A DNA stretch of 64,000 nucleotides, from the NCBI RefSeq assembly GCF_014640075.1, contig NZ_BMGG01000006.1:290175-354174 (forward strand), in the 5' to 3' direction. The notes beneath the pieces are model-generated. The model was not told where the DNA came from. It worked only from the letters and a program-made list of their open reading frames with translations, and did no database searches. Made by a program: the position numbers and the translations under genes. The stretch is from Chelatococcus reniformis (lineage in GTDB: Bacteria; Pseudomonadota; Alphaproteobacteria; Rhizobiales; Beijerinckiaceae). This document shows, piece by piece, positions 42,781 through 51,505 of the stretch (position 1 is its first letter; each line of letters starts with the position of its first letter).

Positions 42781-45700
42781 TCAGATCGGCGAGATCGGTC
42801 GGAACCTTGCCGGCACGCCATTGTCCCGCCGGGCCGGCACGCGGTCCAGCACCTCGATCAACCGCGCCCGGGTGCTGCGCGGATCGATGATGTCGTCGAT
42901 GCCGAAACCTTGCGCCGCCTGCAGCGGCCCGATGCGGCTTCTGATATCGTCGATGATCTCCTGGCGCCGGGCGACCGGATCCGAAGCGGTCTCGTAGGCG
43001 CGGCGATGCGCGACGTCGACCGAGCCCTCCACCGACATGGCGCAGATCTCCGCCGTCGGCCACGCCAGCGCGGCATCGGCATCGAAGCTGCGGCCGCCGG
43101 CCATGGCGACGTAGCCTAGCCCGTAGCCCTTGCGCAGCACCACCGACAGGCGCGGCACCGTCGCCTGCCCGAGCTCGAAGATGAGCTTGGCGCTCCTCTT
43201 GCCCAACGTGGTCCGCTCCGCGTCGGAGCCGATTGAGAAGCCGGGCACGTCGATGAGGTAGACGAGCGGCAGGCCGAAGGCGTCGCACATGCCGACGAAA
43301 TGGGCCGCCTTCTCGCACGCCGGCGAATCGAGCATGCCGCCGAGCACCGCCGCCTGGTTGGCGACGAAGCCCACCGGCCGACCGCGCAGCCGCCCCAGCG
43401 CCGTGACGATATTGCCGGCGAAGGTCGGCTTGAGCTCCATCACGCTGTCGGCGTCGGCCAGCCGTTCGACGATGCGGCGCACATCGTAGCTGCGCCGTGA
43501 ATTGGCGGGGATGATGCCGAGCAGATCCTCCGCCCGCGCCTGCTCCACGGCCGCATCCTCGGCATACGGTACGGTCGGCCGTGCCGCCTGGGCATTGTCC
43601 GGCAGGTAGGAGAGGAAGCGCCGCAGCGTGGCGATGGCCTCCTCCTCGCTGGCGACGCCGAGATCGGCGAGCCCGTGGTGGTCGACCTGGGCTTCTGCGC
43701 CGCCGAGCGCCTGGATCGAAATGTCCTCGCCGGTGCCGGCCTTGACCAGGGCCGGGCCGGCGAGACCCATGGTCGACTTGCCGCGCACCATGACGATGAG
43801 GTCGGCGAGGCCCGAGAAATTGGTGTTGGCGGCAAAGCCGGCGCCGAGCACGGCGGAGACCACGGGCACCCAGCCGGACAGGCGCGCCAGATCATGGAAC
43901 GTGGGCGAGCCGTGGGCGTAGTGGCGCGAGTTCTGACCGTCTTGGATGCGATGACCACCGCCGTCGAGCAGCATGACGAGGGGGCGGCCGCTCTTCAGCG
44001 CGACGGCGATGCCGCGGTCCATCTTGGCGGTGCCGAGGTGACCGGCGCTGCCGCCGAAGACACTGAAATCCTGGGCCACGACGACGACCGGCCGACCGGC
44101 GACACGTGCCGTGCCGACGACGACGCCATCGCCGGGCGCCTCGGCGCCCAGCCCCTCGGCCAGCGCCAGGCCGCCGATCTCCGTGAACGAGCCGTCATCG
44201 GCGAGCAAGGCGATACGCTGGCGCGCCGACAGGGATTGGCGCCTGGCGAGCCGCGCCATCGCCTCGGGGCGCTGCGCGTCCAACGTCCTGGCGCGCACCG
44301 TCTCGATCTCGGCCAGGGCCTCGCCACCAGCCGCCTGCCCCTGCGACCCGACGGCGGCGGCAGCGGCTGCCGTCTCGCCCGGCCGGATGAGCAGCAGCGG
44401 GGCCTGGCTCTGAACCGTATCGCCCGGCGCGACCAGCACCCGCTCGACCGTGCCGGAGCAGGCCGCGACGATCGCATGCTCCATTTTCATGGCCTCGACC
44501 ACGACGACTGTCTGGCCGGCGCCGACGGCTTCGCCCTCTGCCACCTCGACCGCGACGACGCGGCCGCGCATCGGAGACCGCGCCGGCTCGGCCCCATCGG
44601 CGTCGACATCGTCGGCAATGACGCGAAGCGCCTGGCCCGCGGCGGCCCGCGGGGCGTGGAAGGACGGATGTGCGGCGGCGCCGTCGATCAGTTCGGGGGC
44701 GGCACGCTCCACGAAGCGTGTATCCGCACGGCCGGCGCGGAAATCGTCGTGGCGCAGGATCGCCTGCAGCAGCGGGATCGAGGTGGCGACGCCGCTCACC
44801 TCGAACTCGCACAGGGCGCGATAGGCCTTGGCCGCCGTCTGGTCGAAGCCGCCGCTGCGCGTATGGACGACGAGCTTGGCCAGCAGCGCGTCGAAACCCG
44901 GGTGAATCTCGTAGCCGGAATAGCCCGACGTCTCGACGCGCACGCCCGCGCCGCCCGGCGGCGCGAAGGCTGCCAGAACGCCGCCCGACGGCAGCGTGGT
45001 GCCGTCGGCCTGCAGGGTCTCCATGTTGACGCGCAGCTGCATGGCGTGGCCGCGCACGGACGGCGGCTCGGCTAGGTCCAGCTCCGCCAACGTCGTTCCG
45101 GCGGCGAGTGCCAGTTGCAGATGCACCAGATCGACCCCGGTGACCTCCTCGGTCACCGTGTGCTCCACTTGGAGCCGTGGGTTCATCTCGATGAACACGT
45201 GGCGGCCGGTGGCACGCCCTTCGGCATCCACCTCGACCAGGAACTCGACGGTGCCGATGCCGACATAGCCGGCGGCTTTCGCGAGACGGACTGCGTCCCG
45301 GCACAGCGCCGTGCGCAGGGCGGGCTCCAGCCACGGGCTCGGCGCCAGCTCGATCAGCTTCTGATGCCGGCGCTGCACGCTGCATTCGCGCTCGTGCAGA
45401 TGGATGACGTGACCCGAGGCGTCGCCGGCGACCTGCACCTCGATGTGGCGGGCGCGGCCGATCAACTCCTCGGCGTAGACGTCCGCGCGGCCGAAGGCGG
45501 CCTGCGCCTCTGAGGCGCAGCGCTCCCAGGCGGCCGCCAGCTCAGACGGGTCGTGAACGACACGCATGCCACGGCCGCCGCCGCCAGCGACCGCCTTGAT
45601 CATGATGGGCGTCCCGGCGGGCAGCGCCGCCATGAACGACCGGATGGCCTCCGGGCTCGCCGGCGCGTCGGTGTTGCGCGCCACCGGCACGTCGCAACGC

Positions 45701-46068
45701 CGGGCGAGGCCGATCGCCTTTGCCTTGTCGCCGAAGAGTTCCAACGCCTCTGGCGACGGCCCGACGAACTTCAGGCCGGCCGCCGCGCAGGCACGGGCGA
45801 ATTCGGCGCTCTCGCTGAGGAAGCCGTAGCCCGGATGAACCGCGTCGCATCCGCTCGCCAGCGCAGCGGCCACCAGGGCCTGCCCGTCCAGGTAGGCGGC
45901 GGCGCCGGCGCCGGGGATGCCCACGGCCCTGTCGGCCTTCGACATGTGCAGGGACGAGCGGTCGTCGTCCGGCGCTACGGCGACGGCTCCGATGCCGAGT
46001 TCGCCGCAGGCCCGAGCGATTCTGATCGCCACCTCGCCACGGTTGGCGATAAGAACGTTCTTGAGCAT
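42781..46068 (-). CDS. Single-chain multidomain acyl-CoA carboxylase (biotin-dependent)
   Basis: One polypeptide of 1095 residues carrying all parts of an acyl-CoA carboxylase. Residues 1-450 are biotin carboxylase (ANRGEVAIRIARACGELG, VHPGYGFLSESAEFA, GGGGRGMRVV, FIEMNPRLQVEHTVTEE); residues about 490-570 are the biotin carrier with EAMKMEH and the biotinyl Lys528; residues about 590-1095 are a carboxyltransferase (GLGAEAPGDGVVVGTARVAG, LLDGGGHRIQDG, IDVPGFSIGSDAE). This layout matches the single-chain long-chain acyl-CoA carboxylases known from Mycobacterium and Rhodopseudomonas. Substrate unknown. It follows the substrate-binding gene and precedes the ligase gene. Confidence 0.93.
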   Translation of the reverse strand: MLKNVLIANRGEVAIRIARACGELGIGAVAVAPDDDRSSLHMSKADRAVGIPGAGAAAYLDGQALVAAALASGCDAVHPGYGFLSESAEFARACAAAGLKFVGPSPEALELFGDKAKAIGLARRCDVPVARNTDAPASPEAIRSFMAALPAGTPIMIKAVAGGGGRGMRVVHDPSELAAAWERCASEAQAAFGRADVYAEELIGRARHIEVQVAGDASGHVIHLHERECSVQRRHQKLIELAPSPWLEPALRTALCRDAVRLAKAAGYVGIGTVEFLVEVDAEGRATGRHVFIEMNPRLQVEHTVTEEVTGVDLVHLQLALAAGTTLAELDLAEPPSVRGHAMQLRVNMETLQADGTTLPSGGVLAAFAPPGGAGVRVETSGYSGYEIHPGFDALLAKLVVHTRSGGFDQTAAKAYRALCEFEVSGVATSIPLLQAILRHDDFRAGRADTRFVERAAPELIDGAAAHPSFHAPRAAAGQALRVIADDVDADGAEPARSPMRGRVVAVEVAEGEAVGAGQTVVVVEAMKMEHAIVAACSGTVERVLVAPGDTVQSQAPLLLIRPGETAAAAAAVGSQGQAAGGEALAEIETVRARTLDAQRPEAMARLARRQSLSARQRIALLADDGSFTEIGGLALAEGLGAEAPGDGVVVGTARVAGRPVVVVAQDFSVFGGSAGHLGTAKMDRGIAVALKSGRPLVMLLDGGGHRIQDGQNSRHYAHGSPTFHDLARLSGWVPVVSAVLGAGFAANTNFSGLADLIVMVRGKSTMGLAGPALVKAGTGEDISIQALGGAEAQVDHHGLADLGVASEEEAIATLRRFLSYLPDNAQAARPTVPYAEDAAVEQARAEDLLGIIPANSRRSYDVRRIVERLADADSVMELKPTFAGNIVTALGRLRGRPVGFVANQAAVLGGMLDSPACEKAAHFVGMCDAFGLPLVYLIDVPGFSIGSDAERTTLGKRSAKLIFELGQATVPRLSVVLRKGYGLGYVAMAGGRSFDADAALAWPTAEICAMSVEGSVDVAHRRAYETASDPVARRQEIIDDIRSRIGPLQAAQGFGIDDIIDPRSTRARLIEVLDRVPARRDNGVPARFRPISPI

Positions 46069-46141
46069 GGGGCCTACTCTTGATGACTGTGGCGCCGGCC
46101 GCCGCTCGGCGACCGGCGCATTGCTCGCAACGTGGGGCGAG

Positions 46142-47362
46142 TCAGCGCTTGGCGAGCCGCGGGCACTCGCTCTCGGCCGCCGGCCGGAACCCGTCCTTGC
46201 CCGGGACCGTGGCGACGATGGTGAGGTAGTCGCTGTCGTATTTGGACTGGTCCGGCGCCTTCACCTCGGCGAAATACATGTCGCGCAGCACCCGGCCGTC
46301 GTCGCGAACTGCAGCGTCCTTGGTCATGAAGTCGTTGACCGGCAGTGCCTTGAGCGCGGCGATGACCGCCTTGGTGTCCTTGCTGCCGGCCTTCTGCACG
46401 GCCTTGAGATAGTGCAGCACGCTGGAATAGACGGTGGCCTGCACATCGGTCGGCTTGCGCTTGTGGATGGCCTCGAAGCGCTTGGCGAAAGCGCGGGTGT
46501 CGTCCGACTGGTCCCAGTAGTAGTCGAGCACCACCGGCGCCCCCTGCACCATGTCGAGGCCCATGCCCTTGATATCCATGGTCGTGAGGAACAGGGGCGC
46601 CACCTGCTGGGTCAGGCCGAACTCGCGCGACTGCTTCAGGATGTTCTGCATGTCGGCGCCCCCGGTCGCCAGCGCGATCACCTGCGCGCCCGATGCCTGC
46701 GCCTGCAGCAGGATCGAGGCGAAGTCCTTGGTGCCGAGCGGGTAGCGGATCTTGCCGACGACCTTGCCGCCGTTCTTGGCGACGACCTTCATCGCGTCCT
46801 GCTCGAGGTTGTGGCCGGAGGCATAGTCGATGGTGATGAAGTACCAGCTCTCCGCGCCCGGCTTGCGCATGATGCCGGTGACGTTGGAATTGGCCAGCGA
46901 GTAGCTGTCGTAGCCCCAGACGAAGCCGTGCTCGGAGCAGCGCTTGCCGGTGAGGTCGATGTTGTTGGCGCCGGAGAAGAAGACGAGCTTGTTCTTCTCC
47001 TCGGCCAGGATCTGCATGGGCAGCGCCAGGCCGGAGTTCAGCACGTCGAAGACCGCGTCGACGCCGTCCGCGTCGAACCACTGCCGCGCGATGCCCAGCC
47101 CGATGTCGGGCTTGTTCTGGTGGTCGGCCGATATCAGCTCGATGGGCCGTCCGAGGAGCGATCCGCCAAAATCGTCGATCGCCATCTTGGCAGCCACGAC
47201 CGACCCCTGGCCGCCGAAATCGGCGAAGATCGAGGCCTTGTCGGTGATGACGCCGATCTTGACCGGCCCCGACGCGGCGCTCTGAGCGTGCACCGAGCCG
47301 CCGCCCAAGGCGGTGAGCAACAGCGCCGCGCCCCCTGCCATCATCGCCCCGATCCGTCTCAT
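46142..47362 (-). CDS. Branched-chain-type ABC substrate-binding protein
   Basis: Periplasmic LivK-like binding protein of 406 residues. A Sec signal peptide spans about residues 1-26 (MRRIGAMMAGGAALLLTALG, cleavage after VHA). The mature part starts VKIGVITDKASIFADFGGQG and has SADHQNKPDIGLGIARQWFD and the DYASGHNLEQDAMK block. No permease or ATPase genes adjoin it, so it must use a transporter encoded elsewhere. It heads the acyl-CoA operon, divergent from a TetR gene, so its ligand is probably the acid metabolised by the operon. A paralogue is encoded at 59967. The ATG has GGAGGAACGAC upstream. Confidence 0.93.
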   Translation of the reverse strand: MRRIGAMMAGGAALLLTALGGGSVHAQSAASGPVKIGVITDKASIFADFGGQGSVVAAKMAIDDFGGSLLGRPIELISADHQNKPDIGLGIARQWFDADGVDAVFDVLNSGLALPMQILAEEKNKLVFFSGANNIDLTGKRCSEHGFVWGYDSYSLANSNVTGIMRKPGAESWYFITIDYASGHNLEQDAMKVVAKNGGKVVGKIRYPLGTKDFASILLQAQASGAQVIALATGGADMQNILKQSREFGLTQQVAPLFLTTMDIKGMGLDMVQGAPVVLDYYWDQSDDTRAFAKRFEAIHKRKPTDVQATVYSSVLHYLKAVQKAGSKDTKAVIAALKALPVNDFMTKDAAVRDDGRVLRDMYFAEVKAPDQSKYDSDYLTIVATVPGKDGFRPAAESECPRLAKR

Positions 47363-47419
47363 GTCGTTCCTCCTACTGGCTTTTTCACGCGCGCCGCGGC
47401 CGAGCAGCAGACGATCGCG

Positions 47420-47452
47420 GCGCATAATTGCGCAGCCTAATAATTTTTTCAA
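47420..47452 (-). promoter_or_regulatory. Promoter and candidate TetR operator of the acyl-CoA operon
   Basis: On the minus strand TTGAAA (47452-47447) and AATTAT (47429-47424) are spaced by exactly 17 bases, a good sigma-70 pattern, about 60 bases before the substrate-binding gene. The -10 element lies inside the inverted repeat GCGCA-TAAT-TGCGC (47420-47433), so a dimeric repressor bound there would block RNA polymerase. The divergent TetR gene is the obvious source. Confidence 0.6.
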
Positions 47453-47512
47453 GCTGATCTATTAATTTGACACCGGCAGCGCGGCCGGGCTTCCTGTGAC
47501 GCGGAGAGCGAT

Positions 47513-48238
47513 GTGCCGGGCGACCGCAACAACAGATCGACGACGCGTGGAGCGCCCCTGGGGGAGCGCAAGGCGGCAAAGCCCGCGGGACGGCCGCGCG
47601 GGCGGCCGCCGAAAGACCTGGGCGCCGGCGACACCTCGCGCGACAAGCTGCTCGACGTCGCCATCGATCTCTTCGCCGCCTACGGCTACGACCCGGTGAG
47701 CACGGCCGCGGTCGCCGACGCCGCCGGGCTGACGCAATCCATGGTGCACTATCACTTCGGCACCAAGGAGCAGCTCTGGAAGTCCGCCATCGACCGGCTG
47801 ATGCGCCGCCGCGGCCGCTTCTTCCCCGTGTCACGGCTGGAGTTCGCCGACATCGGCCCGGTCGACCGGCTGCGGATCCTCATTCGACGCCTGGTCGAGG
47901 CGAACGCGGCCGAGCCCAACTATGCCCGCATCCTCATGCACGAGGCGATGGCCGGCACGCCGCGGCTCGACTGGCTGATGGAGCGCTTCGTCGGCCCGGG
48001 CTTCGCCGCCTTCGACGAAGCCGTGCGCGACGCTCTGGCGGCCGGCCTCATCCGCCCCCTGCCGGCGCACGACATCACCAACATCGTGACGTCCGCCGCC
48101 TCGCTCACGCTGAGCATTGGCGCAGTCACCCAGTGGGTCTACGGCATCGACGTGGCCGACGAGGCGCACGTACGGTCCCTCAGCGACAGCATCGCCACCA
48201 TCCTCCTGAACGGCCTGCTGCCCCCTCCGCAGACCTAG
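47513..48238 (+). CDS. TetR family transcriptional regulator
   Basis: Repressor of 241 residues. A basic, Gly/Pro/Arg-rich leader (AGRPRGRPPKD) precedes the helix-turn-helix STAAVADAAGLTQSMVHYHFGTKEQLW (about residues 63-89, in parts). The C-terminal ligand domain is all-helical. The YHFG-KEQLW ending of the recognition region is typical. The start codon is GTG with GGAGAG upstream. It is divergent from the acyl-CoA operon, and a palindrome overlapping that operon's promoter is a likely binding site, so it probably represses the operon until a pathway acyl-CoA appears. Confidence 0.92.
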   Translation: MPGDRNNRSTTRGAPLGERKAAKPAGRPRGRPPKDLGAGDTSRDKLLDVAIDLFAAYGYDPVSTAAVADAAGLTQSMVHYHFGTKEQLWKSAIDRLMRRRGRFFPVSRLEFADIGPVDRLRILIRRLVEANAAEPNYARILMHEAMAGTPRLDWLMERFVGPGFAAFDEAVRDALAAGLIRPLPAHDITNIVTSAASLTLSIGAVTQWVYGIDVADEAHVRSLSDSIATILLNGLLPPPQT

Positions 48239-48966
48239 GATCTCTGGGCCCGCCGTGGGCCCTGTGTGCGGCGGTTGCGGTGCGAACTCGCGCCGGACGG
48301 CCATCTCGGTCGTGCCGACGCCGCGCGCATCGCAGACCCTGCCGCAACAGAACCAGGGCAAACAAAAGCAGGAAAGCCGTGCCCCTCGTGCAAATGACGA
48401 CGCATTAGGCAGACGTGGCCTACAGCGTGCGCCTCCTCCGGAAACTGCCGCGTCATCCGCCGATCTCGGGGCAAGAAGTGGTGCCCGCCGCCGGGTTTGG
48501 ATGCGCCTCGTGATGAAATATATGGCTATTATTCAAATTCTCATCATCTAGTTCAAATATGTAACAACTGTCGCAACTCTGAGCAGTAAGCGGGCTGTTT
48601 AAAATTTCGCCTTGACCCTAGGATGCACTTAGGAAAGGTTATTTCCTGACGGGAAACGAAAGCGATCCGCGCCGCTTCAGGGCGCGGGCCTGACAAAGCG
48701 TCTCGTCGGCACCACGAAGGATCGATCGCCCAGGGCGGCGAGACGCCAAGAGCGATCGATGGCGCGTCGGGAGCACGCGCTCAAGTGGGCCGAAAGCAGG
48801 CTGCGCCGGAACGCCGCACGAGCGTGGCTGCCGCCGAGCAATACAGCTCGCGTGGTCGCGCGGCGATATTTCTGGTGGTGATCTTACGACTCGGCAAGCT
48901 CCGCGCTCGCCGACAAAGGGGAATGTTGCGCGAGCAGAACAAGAAGATGCGCTGATACGACATGCT
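48239..48966. other. Long spacer downstream of the TetR gene, partly AT-rich
   Basis: No convincing gene. A GGGCCC-GCCGT-GGGCCC hairpin (48246-48262) follows the TetR stop. From about 48515 to 48650 the DNA is unusually AT-rich for the window (ATATATGGCTATTATTCAAA and onward), which could mark a promoter or a transfer boundary. Together with the family A repeat and a short leader the spacer extends to 49202. Confidence 0.5.
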
Positions 48967-49070
48967 CTAGAGCGTTTTCGAGCGAAGTGGACGTCGGTTC
49001 GCGTGAAGACAACGCGACAAAGCAAACAGATAGAGGATTTCGGCGATTCGAAGAAACGCGGAAATGCTCT
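48967..49070. repeat. Dispersed repeat, family A, copy 3
   Basis: Starts CTAGAGCGTTTTCGAGCG and ends GAAACGCGGAAATGCTCT; differs from copy 2 at a small number of positions (for example GTCGG instead of GCCGG). The left end extends to GCTCTAGAGC, a small perfect palindrome. It lies 132 bases before the amide-transport gene cluster. Confidence 0.88.
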
Positions 49071-49202
49071 ATCGACTTACGAAGCATGTGGGCCAGCCAG
49101 CAGTCTCTCGCCGATGCAGGACGATGAACATCCATGGCAGCTGCTGTCGCGCGCGACGTCGGCTGCCTGCCGACCGGACAACAGCTCATCGGAGTCACAT
49201 AC

Positions 49203-50510
49203 ATGAAGGTTTCACGTCGCGGGTTCATCAAGTCGACCGTCGTCGCCGCGGGTGCCGTCGCGGCTCCCCACGTGTGGCTGCCGGTCTCCTCGGAGGCTTG
49301 GGGCGCCACCCTGAAGAAGGGGGAGCCGATCAAGGTCGGGTTGCTGTTCTCGCTGACGGGATCTCTGGCGGTCCCCGAAGAGGACTCGACGCTCGTGATG
49401 CAGTACGCCATCGACGAGATCAACAAGGCGGGCGGGATTGCAGGCAGCCCCATTCAGCCGGTCATCGTCGACGCGAAGTCGGATTTCGCCGTCTATTCGG
49501 AAAAGGCTAAAGAACTTATTCTGCGCGACAAGGTGATCGCGATCTTCGGTTGCTACACATCGGCCAGCCGCAAGGCCATTCTGCCGACGGTCATGGCCAA
49601 CAATCATCTGCTGTACTACCCGACCTGCTACGAAGGCGCGGAGTGCACGCAGAACACGATCTGCACCGGCCCCCTGGCCAACCAGCACTCGAAGGACCTC
49701 ATCCCCTTCATGGTGCAGAACTTCGGCAAGAAGGTCTTCTTCGTCGGCTCCAACTACGTCTGGCCCAAGGAGTCCAACAAGAACGCCAAGGTGTGGCTGC
49801 AGCAGGCCGGCGGCGAGCTGCTCGGCGAGGAGTACATCCCGCTCGGCAGCTCGGAGTTCGGCCCCGTGCTGAACAAGATCCGCGAGGCCAAGCCCAGCTT
49901 CATCTTTTCGACCGTCGTCGGCGCCTCCGACATCGCCTTTCACAAGCAGTTCAAGCAGGAAGGCTTCAAGGTCGACTCCATGCCGATCGCCTCGCTCACC
50001 ACCGGCGAGATCGAGACCCGCGCCATGGGCAACGAGTTCGGCGCCGGCCACTTCCTGTCGGCACCCTACTTCCAGGCCCTCGACAACCCCACCAACAAGA
50101 AGTTCGTCGAGAACTTCCTCGCCAGCAAGTATGGCAAGAACGGCGTCACCCACTACAACATGGAGGAGACCTACACCTCCGCCTACGTCTTCAAGTACGG
50201 GCTCGAAGCGGCGGCCGCCAAGCTCGGCATCGAGAACGTGACGCCGCGCGCCATTCGCGACAACAGCGGCGGCATCAAGGTGGGGGCCGATGTGTCGCCG
50301 GAAGGCCCGATCTGGATCGACGAGCAGAACTTCAACTGCTGGCTGGTGCCCAAGATCGGCCAGTGCCAGGCGGACGGCAGCTTCAAGATCGTCAAGCAGG
50401 CTGCCGAGCACGTGGCACCGGACCCCTATTCGATCTACCCCAACCTCGGCACGTGCACGAAGGACGGCCTCAAGGCCCCCGACGGCAAGATCCGCAAGAA
50501 CGTGATCTGA
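49203..50510 (+). CDS. Urea/short-chain amide ABC substrate-binding protein (UrtA/FmdD type)
   Basis: Periplasmic binding protein of 435 residues exported by the Tat route: MKVSRRGFIKSTVVAAGAVA with the twin Arg. The UrtA/AmiC-like pattern is clear in VGLLFSLTGSLAVPEEDSTL, NKAGGIAGSPIQPVIVD, IFGCYTSASRKAILPTVMA and LLYYPTCYEGAECTQN, the last being typical of urea- and amide-binding members. The ligand is inferred from the downstream dimethylformamidase-like genes: a small amide such as formamide or dimethylformamide, with urea as the alternative. It is first of a five-gene importer. GGAG lies nine bases before the ATG. Confidence 0.92.
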   Translation: MKVSRRGFIKSTVVAAGAVAAPHVWLPVSSEAWGATLKKGEPIKVGLLFSLTGSLAVPEEDSTLVMQYAIDEINKAGGIAGSPIQPVIVDAKSDFAVYSEKAKELILRDKVIAIFGCYTSASRKAILPTVMANNHLLYYPTCYEGAECTQNTICTGPLANQHSKDLIPFMVQNFGKKVFFVGSNYVWPKESNKNAKVWLQQAGGELLGEEYIPLGSSEFGPVLNKIREAKPSFIFSTVVGASDIAFHKQFKQEGFKVDSMPIASLTTGEIETRAMGNEFGAGHFLSAPYFQALDNPTNKKFVENFLASKYGKNGVTHYNMEETYTSAYVFKYGLEAAAAKLGIENVTPRAIRDNSGGIKVGADVSPEGPIWIDEQNFNCWLVPKIGQCQADGSFKIVKQAAEHVAPDPYSIYPNLGTCTKDGLKAPDGKIRKNVI

Positions 50511-50527
50511 CATCCGCCGCGTGAACC

Positions 50528-50554
50528 ACGATGCGCCCCGTTCGGGCGCATCGT
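50528..50554 (+). promoter_or_regulatory. Intercistronic hairpin after the amide-binding protein gene
   Basis: ACGATGCGCCC and its exact complement GGGCGCATCGT form an 11-base-pair stem with a CGTTC loop, 17 bases after the stop. No T-run follows directly; instead an AT-rich stretch with TTATACTATTTTAAC (about 50573-50587) precedes the permease gene. It could protect the binding-protein message or partly terminate transcription. Confidence 0.65.
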
Positions 50555-50604
50555 CGGACCAACGAAATAGAATTATACTATTTTAACTTGAGGGCGGCTC
50601 GGCC

Positions 50605-51489
50605 GTGGGCAGCTTGGATCTCAATTCGCTAATCAACGCACTGGTGCTCGGCCTGAGCATCGCGAGCATCTGGCTCCTCGCCGCCATCGGGCTCACGATC
50701 ATCTACGGGGTCGTCGGGGTCATCAACATGGCCCACGGCGAGTTCATCATGCTCGGCGCCTACAGCTCCTATCTGCTGCAAAGCTATTTCGGGCTGCCGT
50801 TCCTGCTCTGCATCCCCGCCTCCTTCGTCGTCGTGGCGGCCATCGGGCTGGTGATCGAGCGCGGACTGATCCGCTACCTCTACAACCGGCCGCTCGATAC
50901 GCTGCTGGCAACGTGGGGCGTCTCCATCGTGCTGATGCAGGCCGTCCGCCTGATCTTCGGCAGCGATCCCAAGTATCTCGCCGTGCCGGCCCTCTTCAGC
51001 AGCAACCTGCAAATCGGCTTCATCAACCTGTCGGTGTTCCGCATCGTCGTGATGGCGGTCACCGCGCTCGTCGTCGCCGGAACCTGGTTCCTGTTCTACC
51101 GCACGCGCTTCGGCATGCAGGTCAGGGCAGTCACCCAGAACAAGGAGATGGCGGCCTCCTTTGGCATCAACGCGTCGCGGGTCTACATGCTGACCTTTGC
51201 GCTCGGCGCGGGGCTCGCGGGTGTCGCGGGCTCGCTGTTCGGCGTGCTCAACATCGTGCTGCCGACGATGGGCACCGCCTATGTGGTGCAGGCGTTCCTC
51301 GTCGTCGTGACGGGCGGCGGCACCCTCCTCGGCAGCGTCTTCGCCGGCGGCCTGACCGGTGAGTTGCAGTCGATCTTTGCAGCGGTGACCAACGACACCT
51401 TCGCCCGGTTCCTGCTGTTCCTGCTGATCGTCGTCTTCCTCTGGTTCCGCCCGCAAGGTCTGTTCGCGCCGCGCTCGGTTCGTCGGTGA
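50605..51489 (+). CDS. Amide/urea ABC permease (UrtB/FmdE type)
   Basis: LivH-like inner-membrane channel subunit of 294 residues with about eight helices. It shows LAAIGLTIIYGVVGVINMAHGEF (in parts, residues 24-46), the permease signature of this family, and the ATPase-contact segment FRTRFGMQVRAVTQNKEMAASFGIN (YRTRFGMQ...). Start codon is GTG, with a modest GAGGGCGG upstream. It follows the binding-protein gene after a hairpin and precedes UrtC by 16 bases. Confidence 0.93.
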   Translation: MGSLDLNSLINALVLGLSIASIWLLAAIGLTIIYGVVGVINMAHGEFIMLGAYSSYLLQSYFGLPFLLCIPASFVVVAAIGLVIERGLIRYLYNRPLDTLLATWGVSIVLMQAVRLIFGSDPKYLAVPALFSSNLQIGFINLSVFRIVVMAVTALVVAGTWFLFYRTRFGMQVRAVTQNKEMAASFGINASRVYMLTFALGAGLAGVAGSLFGVLNIVLPTMGTAYVVQAFLVVVTGGGTLLGSVFAGGLTGELQSIFAAVTNDTFARFLLFLLIVVFLWFRPQGLFAPRSVRR

Positions 51490-51505
51490 GCGGGGAGCGT
51501 TGGCG

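Noticed and set aside
48639-49025. Small minus-strand frame partly inside a family A repeat
   Set aside because: The same kind of frame appears in the other family A copies (for example 14151-14723), so it reflects the repeat sequence, not a gene.
903-49070. Possible CRISPR array
   Set aside because: Repeats are dispersed singly over tens of kilobases with no regular spacers and no cas genes.
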